64,000 nt of DNA from NCBI RefSeq assembly GCF_014898075.1, contig NZ_CP062976.1, positions 2,480,001 to 2,544,000 on the forward strand, in the 5' to 3' direction. Position numbers and translations under genes: made by a program. The notes below the pieces were generated by a model. It was not told where the DNA came from. It searched no databases and was given only the letters and a program-made list of their open reading frames with translations. This document shows positions 56,952 to 64,000 of the stretch, piece after piece (the stretch's first letter is position 1; the number at the start of each line of letters is the position of its first letter). Origin of the DNA: Neisseria yangbaofengii (lineage in GTDB: Bacteria; Pseudomonadota; Gammaproteobacteria; Burkholderiales; Neisseriaceae).

Positions 56952-57587
56952 TTTCTCTATAATCCAAACATTCGTTTACACCGTTTTGTAAACGGGCGCG
57001 CGGCATGAAGTTGCGGCCGCCGCTGCCGCAGGGGAAGCCCTTTCGGAAAACGGATTTATTGTTAAAAATAGATTTTATATTAAAAACGCACTCTACAAAG
57101 CATTTCCTTCTGTTTATGCACAGCCAGTAAACGGAAGAGCGTAATTAAGTTTGAATTGATTTGCCCATCTCACAGAGCATAAGACGAACGGATTTTCGGG
57201 GTTCGCCCGCCGCGCAGCAATCTGAAGAATAACAACAGGCAAACGATGAAGAAGATGACGGCTACCTGATTTATGCGGCTTGATGAGGTTCAATCCGCGC
57301 TTAATTTTAGGCCTGGCATACTGAAAAGACGGTATACAGGCGGCGGTATCTTAATTTCATGATACCGAATTGTTCTTTATGACCTTCTTTATCCGAACCC
57401 GACCGCACATGACCGTATTTTCCAGGCGGCATGAAACCTTGCGGAAATTCAACTCAAAAACTGATTACATCAGGACAAGCAACCTGCCGGCGCAAGTATT
57501 CAAGCCGGCAGCGCGTCCCGCTCGTGAGTGCCGGCCGGCTGCGTGAGGCCGTCTGAAAAGACGGTGCAGCCCAACGAGGTTACTATC
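56952..57587 (+). promoter_or_regulatory. rluC-rne divergent region with long rne leader
   Basis: About 640 bases without a gene. CTATAAT near 56958 could be the -10 of a promoter. A CGTTTACA/TGTAAACG dyad is at 56973-56994. Leader hairpins toward rne include CGGTATC/GATACCG (57344-57367, AU-rich loop) and CTGCCGGC/GCCGGCAG (57484-57511). In E. coli a long rne leader lets RNase E control its own mRNA; the same role is inferred here. Confidence 0.5.
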
Positions 57588-60539
57588 ATGAAACGTATGT
57601 TATTTAATGCAACGCAAGCCGAAGAGCTGCGCGTTGCGATTGTCGATGGCCAAAATCTGCTCGATTTAGACATCGAAACGCTGGGTAAAGAACAGCGTAA
57701 AGGCAATATTTACAAAGGGGTGATTACCCGTATCGAGCCGTCGCTGGAAGCGTGTTTCGTGGATTACGGAACCGACCGCCACGGCTTTTTGCCGTTTAAA
57801 GAAGTGTCGCGTTCGTATTTCCAAGATTACGAAGGCGGCAGAGCCCGCATTCAAGATGTCTTGAAAGAGGGCATGCAGGTCATCGTTCAGGTTGAAAAAG
57901 ACGAACGGGGCAACAAAGGCGCAGCGCTCACCACCTTTATCAGTCTGGCCGGACGCTATCTGGTTTTGATGCCGAACAATCCGCGCGGCGGCGGCGTATC
58001 GCGCCGTATCGAAGGCGAAGAGCGTCAGGAACTGAAAGCCGCTATGGCGGAATTGGACGTACCGCGCGGCATGAGCCTGATTGCCCGCACCGCCGGTATC
58101 GGCCGCAGCGTGGAAGAATTGCAGTGGGATTTCGATTACCTGCTGAAACTGTGGCGTGCCATCGAAGAAGCGGGTGAAGCGCACAAAGATCCGTATTTGC
58201 TGTTTATGGAAAGCTCGCTGCTGATTCGTGCCATCCGCGATTATTATCGTCCGGATATCGGCGAGATTTTGGTCGACAATCAAGAAGTGCACGACCAAGT
58301 GTCTGAATTCATGAGCTATGTGATGCCGAACAACGTAGGCCGTCTGAAACTTTACGAAGACCATACGCCGTTGTTCTCACGCTTCCAAATCGAACACCAA
58401 ATCGAAAGTGCATTCTCACGCAGCGTGAGTTTGCCTTCAGGCGGCGCCATCGTGATTGATCACACCGAAGCGCTGGTGTCGATTGACGTCAACTCCGCCC
58501 GTGCCACACGCGGCGCCGATATCGAAGACACCGCCTTCAAAACCAATATGGAAGCGGCCGAAGAAGTAGCGCGCCAAATGCGTTTGCGCGACTTGGGCGG
58601 CTTGGTGGTCATCGATTTCATCGACATGGAAAACCCGAAACACCAACGCGATGTGGAAAACGTGTTGCGTGATGCGCTGAAAAAAGACCGCGCCCGCGTG
58701 CAGATGGGCAAGCTTTCCCGCTTCGGTCTGCTTGAATTGAGCCGCCAACGTCTGAAACCGGCTTTGGGCGAAAGCAGCCATGTGGCCTGTCCGCGCTGCG
58801 CCGGTACCGGCGTAATCCGCGGCATTGAATCGACCGCGCTGCACGTGTTGCGCATCATTCAAGAAGAAGCCATGAAAGACAATACCGGCGAAGTGCATGC
58901 ACAAGTGCCGGTGGATGTGGCGACCTTCCTGTTGAACGAAAAACGCGCCGAGCTGTTTGGCTTGGAAGAGCGTTTGGACGTGTCGGTATTGCTGATTCCG
59001 AACATTCATCTGGAAAATCCTCATTACGAAATCAGCCGAATCCGCACCGATGACGTAGAAGAAGATGGTGAACCGAGCTACAAACGCGTGGCGGAGCCTG
59101 CGGAAGACGAAAACGCCAAACCGTTCGGCAGCGAGCGTGCCAAAGCTGCCCGCCCTGAACCTGCGGTAAAAGGCGTGCAGCACACACAGCCTGCGCCGAC
59201 CGCGGCGGGGCAAAAACCGGCCACTTGGTGGGACAACTTCAAAGCCTGGTTGGGCAAAATCTTCGGTGGTTCGGCAATCTCTGCCGAGGCTGAAAGACCG
59301 GCGGAAGAGAAGGCAGAAAAACGCCAGGCCAACCGCAACGGCAATAACAACCGCCGTCAGCAAAACCGCCGCCAAAACCCGCGCCGCAACAAGCGTGACG
59401 GCAGCAAGGTAGAAGTGCAGGAAGTCAGCGCCAAAGCCAAGGAAACTAAAGCCGTTGACAGCAGAGCCGAAAACAAGGCCGAAACCAAAACAGAAGACAA
59501 GGAAAACAACCGCAACCGCCGCGAGCGCAACCGTTCGAATAAAGAAGAACGCAACCAAGCCGCGGCCGCACCGGTTGCCGACCTGACCGATATGCCGTCT
59601 GAAGCCGCCGGGCAAGCCGCACCGGCCGCCGGCAAACGCAGCCGCAACAACCGCAATACCAACAAAAACATTGCCGTTGAAACTACTTCAGAAAACGCAA
59701 TGGCTGAAAATGTTGCAGCGGAAAACGTGGGGGAGGTAGCCGTTGAAACCGCACCGGCTGCTGAGAAGCAGCCACACGAGCGCAACAACCGCAACCAACG
59801 CGATCGCAGCAACAACCGCAATCAGCGTGATCGCCGCAGCAACAAAAAACGCAATATTCCGTCTGCCGAGAAAATCGAACATTATCTGAATATCGCCGAT
59901 TCGGCAGATAAAGTCCGCTTTGCTGTGGCGCATGTGTTTGGCGAAGCCGTGGCACGAGATCCGGTGGCTGTTGCCGTACCGGGTAAGCCTGCGGTAGAGG
60001 AGAAAGGCCATGCACCATTAGTGGTAGTGATTCCGGATCCGATTGAAGCGGAAGCCGTGACTTCCGCTATCAAAACCGAAACACCTGAAGCGGAAGCCAT
60101 CCGTGTGGAAGAAAGCACCGATGACGAACGCGCCATGATCGACAGGGCCGTCGGCAATGTAACCGCTGCCGTGACTTCAGTATTTGCCATTGAAGCGTCT
60201 GATGAATTTCTGCCGATGACTGCCGTGCCGGCCGACCAAGAAGCCCAAGCCGTGGCGGTAATGGAAGACGAGCTGATTGCGGCCAAAGCATCCAAAGAAG
60301 TCGAAGCGGCGGTGCAAGAAATGGTGGCAAAAGAGCAGGCAGTTGCGGTGAAACCTGCTGATGCCATGCCGCCATTGGGCGACTTGGTGTTTGTCGAAAC
60401 CAACCCTGATGCTGTTGCCGCCTTGGCTGCCCAAGCGCAACCGGAAAAAGTGTACGGTTTGCGCCGTGCCGATGTGCCGAAAGCGGAAACTGAAAGTGTT
60501 GAAGTTGAGATGATTTTGGTGGAAACCCGCAAAGATTGA
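57588..60539 (+). CDS. rne: Ribonuclease E
   Basis: A 983-residue endoribonuclease, the core of mRNA decay and rRNA/tRNA processing. The S1 domain starts near residue 36 ([14 protein letters not shown]). Catalytic metal ligands are Asp300 ([11 protein letters not shown]) and Asp343 (VIDFIDM), and the zinc-link is Cys401/Cys404 (CPRCAGTG). The C-terminal half is disordered with two or more Arg/Asn-rich RNA-binding blocks and an acidic Ala/Val/Glu-rich end, which would organise a degradosome. GAGG precedes the ATG at 57588. An uptake sequence reads as MPSEA near 59590. Confidence 0.96.
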   Translation: MKRMLFNATQAEELRVAIVDGQNLLDLDIETLGKEQRKGNIYKGVITRIEPSLEACFVDYGTDRHGFLPFKEVSRSYFQDYEGGRARIQDVLKEGMQVIVQVEKDERGNKGAALTTFISLAGRYLVLMPNNPRGGGVSRRIEGEERQELKAAMAELDVPRGMSLIARTAGIGRSVEELQWDFDYLLKLWRAIEEAGEAHKDPYLLFMESSLLIRAIRDYYRPDIGEILVDNQEVHDQVSEFMSYVMPNNVGRLKLYEDHTPLFSRFQIEHQIESAFSRSVSLPSGGAIVIDHTEALVSIDVNSARATRGADIEDTAFKTNMEAAEEVARQMRLRDLGGLVVIDFIDMENPKHQRDVENVLRDALKKDRARVQMGKLSRFGLLELSRQRLKPALGESSHVACPRCAGTGVIRGIESTALHVLRIIQEEAMKDNTGEVHAQVPVDVATFLLNEKRAELFGLEERLDVSVLLIPNIHLENPHYEISRIRTDDVEEDGEPSYKRVAEPAEDENAKPFGSERAKAARPEPAVKGVQHTQPAPTAAGQKPATWWDNFKAWLGKIFGGSAISAEAERPAEEKAEKRQANRNGNNNRRQQNRRQNPRRNKRDGSKVEVQEVSAKAKETKAVDSRAENKAETKTEDKENNRNRRERNRSNKEERNQAAAAPVADLTDMPSEAAGQAAPAAGKRSRNNRNTNKNIAVETTSENAMAENVAAENVGEVAVETAPAAEKQPHERNNRNQRDRSNNRNQRDRRSNKKRNIPSAEKIEHYLNIADSADKVRFAVAHVFGEAVARDPVAVAVPGKPAVEEKGHAPLVVVIPDPIEAEAVTSAIKTETPEAEAIRVEESTDDERAMIDRAVGNVTAAVTSVFAIEASDEFLPMTAVPADQEAQAVAVMEDELIAAKASKEVEAAVQEMVAKEQAVAVKPADAMPPLGDLVFVETNPDAVAALAAQAQPEKVYGLRRADVPKAETESVEVEMILVETRKD

Positions 60540-60554
60540 TCAATAAATCTTGGT

Positions 60555-60586
60555 AAAAGCCCGATGATAGACATCGGGCTTTTTTG
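60555..60586 (+). terminator. Intrinsic terminator of rne
   Basis: A 12-bp stem AAAAGCCCGATG (60555-60566) with its complement and a T-run. Confidence 0.9.
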
Positions 60587-60604
60587 TTTTTTCGTCATGG
60601 TTAG

Positions 60605-60777
60605 CAGGTAGAGACTTTTGCAAAGCTTTATAAGCTATCAATAAATATCCGAACGGCCGTCATTCCCGCGCAGGCAGGAATCCATCTTCAACATTTAAGC
60701 AACCTATTTTATTCAATAGTTTGCCATAACTAAAAGCGAATACCTTCCTGCGCCGGCTTTTTGAAGGAGTTTTGCAG
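60605..60777. repeat. NIME-like repeat with a dRS3 copy
   Basis: GAGACTTTTGCAAAG near 60612 resembles the IS1106-type end, and ATTCCCGCGCAGGCAGGAAT (60662-60681) is a dRS3 with one mismatch, the exact complement of the copy at 4866-4885. Another TTTTGCAGG closes the region. Confidence 0.5.
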
Positions 60778-60981
60778 GTGTAGAAAATCGCCGGGTTGTT
60801 TACACTTTTTATGCACAACAGTTTTTGTTTTTTGCCCGAACGATTGTTTTAGGATTTTCGGGTGTTATCAAGAACCATGCCTTTGCCGTGCCTTTCGGCA
60901 TTCTTGGCAACACTCGAAAATCCACAAACGGGTCTTCAGGCAAAAAAGAAAAAGTGTAAACAACGCTGGGATTTTCCACGC
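60778..60981. mobile_element. 205-bp palindromic repeat (MITE-like), copy C
   Basis: The cleanest copy. The left end GTGTAGAAAATC...GTTGTTTACACTTTTT and the right end read as its inverse. The interior pair GGATTTTCGGGTGTT / AACACTCGAAAATCC extends the symmetry almost to the centre. An uptake sequence follows 4 bases after the right end. Confidence 0.8.
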
Positions 60982-61045
60982 ATAAGGCCGTCTGAAAGCC
61001 GTTGGGACGGCCTGTTGGCTTTTATATATGATTCAAGCCGATGGA

Positions 61046-61151
61046 TATAGTGGATTCACTTTAAAATAGTACGGCGTTGGTTCGCCTAGCCGTATTATCC
61101 AACTGTCTTCGGCTCACCGCCTTGTCCTACTTTTAAAGTGAACCCGCTATA
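61046..61151. mobile_element. Short Correia repeat enclosed element, 106 bp
   Basis: TATAGTGGATTCACTTTAAA at the left end and an inverse with a few changes at the right (CCCGCTATA), with the same core as the copy at 26474. It lies 129 bases before the TonB receptor gene and could add a promoter. Confidence 0.9.
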
Positions 61152-61231
61152 AAAAGCGCATGTGGTATTTTTACCATTTTTATGTAAACAAACAGGCAGC
61201 AGTTGCCAGGATAAATTAGCTAAATATAGAA

Positions 61232-61250
61232 TATAACTATTATCATTCAT
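61232..61250 (+). promoter_or_regulatory. Candidate Fur box before the TonB receptor gene
   Basis: TATAACTATTATCATTCAT matches the Fur consensus at 13 of 19 positions (central base on either strand) and lies about 30 bases before the start codon. Confidence 0.5.
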
Positions 61251-61280
61251 GATAAATCAGTCGATATTCAGGAGAAAAAA

Positions 61281-63416
61281 ATGTTCCGTCACAATCTGAC
61301 CACCGCAGCCGTGTTGGCTGCTTTATCATCTGTTGCCTTTGCCGCCGAAACTGAGCAGGCGGTAGATTTGGAAACTGTTCATGTTTCCGGCCAGCGTTCT
61401 TACAATGCCATCTCAACCGAGAAAGACGGCGAATACAGTTCGTCTGCCGTGACCGTCGGCACCAAAATTCCGGCATCTTTGCGCGATATTCCGCAATCCA
61501 TCAGCATCTTGACCGACCGGCAAATCAAAGACCGCGATGTCGATACCTTCGACCAATTGGCGCGCCAAACACCGGGTATGCGCGTGTTGGCCAACGACGA
61601 CGGCCGTTCTTCCGTGTATGCGCGCGGCTATGAATACAGCGAATACAATGTTGACGGTTTATCATCGCCGATGGCCAGTATTTACGGTACCATGCCCAAT
61701 CTGTTTGCCTTCGACCGCGTGGAGTTGATGCGTGGTCCGAGCGGTTTGTTTGACAGCAGCGGTGAAATGGGCGGGATTGTGAACTTGGTGCGCAAACGTC
61801 CGACCAAAGATTTCCAAGCCCACGCCGGTGCGGGCGGCGGTACCAAAAAACAATACAAACTGGAAGGCGATGTATCAGGCCGTCTGAATGCCGATGGCAG
61901 CGTGCGCGGTCGTGCCATGGCGCAAACATTCGGTTCATCGCCGAAACCGGCAGAAGACAATAACCATCACGAAACTGTTTATGCCGCGCTGGATTGGGAC
62001 ATCAATCCGAACACCGCCTTCGGTTTGGGCTATCTTTATCAGCAACGCCAAATCACCCCCGACAACGGCTTGCCGACCTACACCGACAAAACCACTTTGC
62101 CGGTGACACATGACGTGTTTGTCGGTGCGGATTGGAACGATTTCAACATGAAAAGCCATGATGTGTTTTCCGATTTGAAACACTATTTCGATAACGGCGG
62201 CTACGGCAAAATCGGTATGCGCTATGCCGACCGTAAATCGGATTCGAATTATGCTTTCGGCGGCAGCGGCGTGAGTCCGACCAATACCGTCAATGCCACC
62301 GGTTTGGGTATTGAAGCCGAGCAAAAAGCTTTCACCATGGATGCCAGCTACAGTCAGCCTTTCGCCATCGGCGGCACGGCCAATGAATTTGTCGTCGGGG
62401 CGGATTATAAAACCGTCGATGCCAAGCTGGAACGCGGTCAATATGCGTTGGCGCGCGGCGTGGATTACCGCAATCTGTCATCGGTTGCTTATGTCGATGT
62501 GTTGGACAGCGCCCGCAATTTAAACAACGCCACTTATATTACTTCCGACAGCAAAACCCGAGAATTAGGTATATACGGTAAGGTTGTGTTCCGTCCGGTG
62601 ACCGATTGGTCGGTGATTGCCGGTGGCCGTATCGGCTATTACAAGCAGGACAACAGCGGCACTACCCGCCGCGGCGGCACCACCGCAATTTCCGATTCCA
62701 ACGGCAACAACACCAAATTCACCGGTTACTTGGGCTCGGTATGGGATGTTTCGGATACCGGCAGCCTGTATGCCAGCTACTCAACTTTGTTCCGCCCGCA
62801 ATCGGAAACCGGTGAAGACGGCTCGCCGCTGAAGCCGCGCGAAGGCAATCAATTGGAAGTGGGCTACAAAGGCAGCTACCTGAACGACCGCCTGAACACA
62901 CGCGTCTCGCTGTACCGCTTGCAGGATAAAAACGCGGCGGCCGGCGTTGCCGGCTACGGCTATTCTTTGCCGCTGGCCAAGCGCGTGATGCAGGGGGTTG
63001 AAACCGAAATCAGCGGTGCGATTACGCCGAAATGGAATATCCACGCCGGTTACAGCTATTTGAACAGCAAAATCAAAACGCCGTCTTACGCATCAACCAG
63101 CGATGATTTGTTCTTCCTGTTTATGCCGAAACACACGGTGAATTTGTGGACGACTTACAAACTCACGCCGGAATTCACCATCGGCGGCGGTGTCAATGCG
63201 ATGAGCAAGTTTGAGTCGAACCAAAACGTGAAAACCGGCGGCTATGCCACCTTTGACATGATGGCGGCGTATCAAGTGACGCCTAAATTGAAAGTGCAGG
63301 TCAATGCCGACAATATTTTCAACCGAAAATACTATGCCCGCGTGGGTACGGCCGCGACGTTTAATATTCCGGGTGCCGAGCGCAGCGTGATGGCGAATGT
63401 GCGCTATGATTTCTAA
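61281..63416 (+). CDS. TonB-dependent siderophore receptor
   Basis: A 711-residue outer-membrane receptor. The signal peptide ends at AFA21. A TonB-box-like LETVHVSG (30-37) is followed by the plug domain (IPQSISILTDRQI, ARGYEYSEYNVDG, FDRVELMRGPSGL) and a 22-strand barrel ending in Phe (NVRYDF). It resembles the FhuE/FpvA hydroxamate or catecholate receptor group and neisserial Tdf proteins; the exact siderophore is unknown. A Fur box lies upstream, so expression should rise in low iron. GGAG precedes the start. Confidence 0.92.
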   Translation: MFRHNLTTAAVLAALSSVAFAAETEQAVDLETVHVSGQRSYNAISTEKDGEYSSSAVTVGTKIPASLRDIPQSISILTDRQIKDRDVDTFDQLARQTPGMRVLANDDGRSSVYARGYEYSEYNVDGLSSPMASIYGTMPNLFAFDRVELMRGPSGLFDSSGEMGGIVNLVRKRPTKDFQAHAGAGGGTKKQYKLEGDVSGRLNADGSVRGRAMAQTFGSSPKPAEDNNHHETVYAALDWDINPNTAFGLGYLYQQRQITPDNGLPTYTDKTTLPVTHDVFVGADWNDFNMKSHDVFSDLKHYFDNGGYGKIGMRYADRKSDSNYAFGGSGVSPTNTVNATGLGIEAEQKAFTMDASYSQPFAIGGTANEFVVGADYKTVDAKLERGQYALARGVDYRNLSSVAYVDVLDSARNLNNATYITSDSKTRELGIYGKVVFRPVTDWSVIAGGRIGYYKQDNSGTTRRGGTTAISDSNGNNTKFTGYLGSVWDVSDTGSLYASYSTLFRPQSETGEDGSPLKPREGNQLEVGYKGSYLNDRLNTRVSLYRLQDKNAAAGVAGYGYSLPLAKRVMQGVETEISGAITPKWNIHAGYSYLNSKIKTPSYASTSDDLFFLFMPKHTVNLWTTYKLTPEFTIGGGVNAMSKFESNQNVKTGGYATFDMMAAYQVTPKLKVQVNADNIFNRKYYARVGTAATFNIPGAERSVMANVRYDF

Positions 63417-63430
63417 TGCGTTAAAATAAA

Positions 63431-63462
63431 AAAAGGCCGTCTGAAATTTCAGACGGCCTTTT
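63431..63462. terminator. DUS terminator of the receptor gene
   Basis: A perfect 32-base palindrome of two uptake sequences with flanking A and T runs. Confidence 0.85.
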
Positions 63463-63499
63463 CATTGAACTACTTTATTAAACGATGAATTCAGACGGT

Positions 63500-63571
63500 T
63501 TAAATATCGGTTTCCGGATAAACCGCTTGGATTTGTAAATATTCTTCCAAACCGTATTTGCCGTCGGCCTC
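63500..63571 (-). pseudogene. 3' remnant of an unidentified gene
   Basis: On the minus strand a short frame reads EADGKYGLEEYLQIQAVYPE and TDI with a stop at 63500-63502; it is preceded by a stop two codons upstream. It looks like the tail of a lost gene. No start or RBS is present. Confidence 0.3.
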
Positions 63572-63726
63572 ACATCAATGCTGATTTTATGATTTTAAAC
63601 AAATCATTTGCCGGAACCGTCTGAAAACAAATCGCAGGTAAATCGTTTATAATAGAGACGGATTCGCCGTCTCAATACTTTTCAGACGGCCTGAATGAAA
63701 CAAATAATAGAGGAGATAGCCAAAAC

Positions 63727-64000
63727 ATGGCAAAAGAACAGTTAAATCCCATGATCCTGCCGGATTCAGACGGCAATTTCGGTAAACACGGCGGCAAAAT
63801 CGCCCATCCCGAATTGGCCAAAGCCTTAGAAGAATTAAACACCGCGTTTCACAACATCATCGGCGAAGAAGATTTCATCAACGAAATGAAACGCCTGCAG
63901 GCCACTTATGTCGGCCGCCCGAGCCCGATTTACCATGCCAAAAGCCTGTCGCGGCGCGGCGCACAGATTTTCCTGAAGCGTGAAGATTTAAACCACACCG
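63727..64000 (+). CDS. trpB: Tryptophan synthase beta chain (5' part)
   Basis: The first 91 codons of TrpB, cut by the window end. The enzyme makes tryptophan from indole and serine with pyridoxal phosphate. Visible are DGNFGKHGGK, TYVGRPSPIYHAKSL and FLKREDLNHT, which leads to the PLP lysine motif just beyond the window. GAGGAG lies 11 bases before the ATG. The N-terminal 15 residues (MAKEQLNPMILPDSD) are longer than in E. coli. trpA is expected downstream. Confidence 0.93.
   Translation, partial: MAKEQLNPMILPDSDGNFGKHGGKIAHPELAKALEELNTAFHNIIGEEDFINEMKRLQATYVGRPSPIYHAKSLSRRGAQIFLKREDLNHT

Overview
The window comes from a Neisseria-type betaproteobacterium. The main evidence is the DNA uptake sequence GCCGTCTGAA, present in dozens of copies, mostly in the 12-mer form AGGCCGTCTGAA and often as inverted pairs that serve as terminators. 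Supporting evidence is the neisserial repeats (two short Correia elements, dRS3-type repeats, an IS1106-like transposase relic) and the gene set: the mla locus, a NO-binding cytochrome c', a YadA-type adhesin and surface lipoproteins. The AG form dominates over ATGCCGTCTGAA, and a Mn-type SodA is present. Both point to a commensal or animal-associated Neisseria rather than N. meningitidis or N. gonorrhoeae; the species cannot be fixed from the sequence alone. Layout: 0-9 kb holds the 3' end of valS, a repeat-bearing surface lipoprotein, an organophosphate antiporter, zupT, pdxA, an S49 peptidase and a LysR/DoxX/nitroreductase divergon. 9-18.5 kb holds an IS relic, a NUDIX hydrolase, nadD-rsfS-rlmH, a cytochrome c' lipoprotein, initiator tRNA-Met and hrpA. 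18.9-26.3 kb is one giant trimeric autotransporter with 590-residue tandem repeats. 26.4-38 kb holds a Correia element, an MFS protein, rnhB, parA, rsmG, a small-lipoprotein gene, a tiny cysteine peptide gene, a broken SulP gene, mnmG, an ArnT-like glycosyltransferase, rpmE, an acyltransferase and sodC. 38-43 kb is an AbrB-family protein plus a tctCBA tripartite carboxylate uptake operon. 43-50 kb holds cysS, an Abi/HEPN defence-type gene, obgE, sodA, a TlpA-like thioredoxin and a thioesterase. 49.5-54.3 kb is the Mla phospholipid-trafficking locus (mlaF-[repeat]-RDD gene-mlaE-D-C-B-A), oriented minus. 54.6-64 kb holds a HAD phosphatase, a frameshifted lipoprotein gene, rluC divergent from rne with a long leader, a repeat cluster, a Fur-box-preceded TonB siderophore receptor and the start of trpB. 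The most notable unexplained structures are: a roughly 205-bp palindromic repeat with three copies, one of which splits the mla locus; the nearly identical 1,770-bp repeats in the adhesin; a small acidic peptide with an LLGG segment and a CIGGAC tail; a possible attenuator before the antiporter gene; and a second dispersed repeat family that begins at an uptake sequence. Most genes are housekeeping genes in short operons. Accessory material is concentrated at the repeats.
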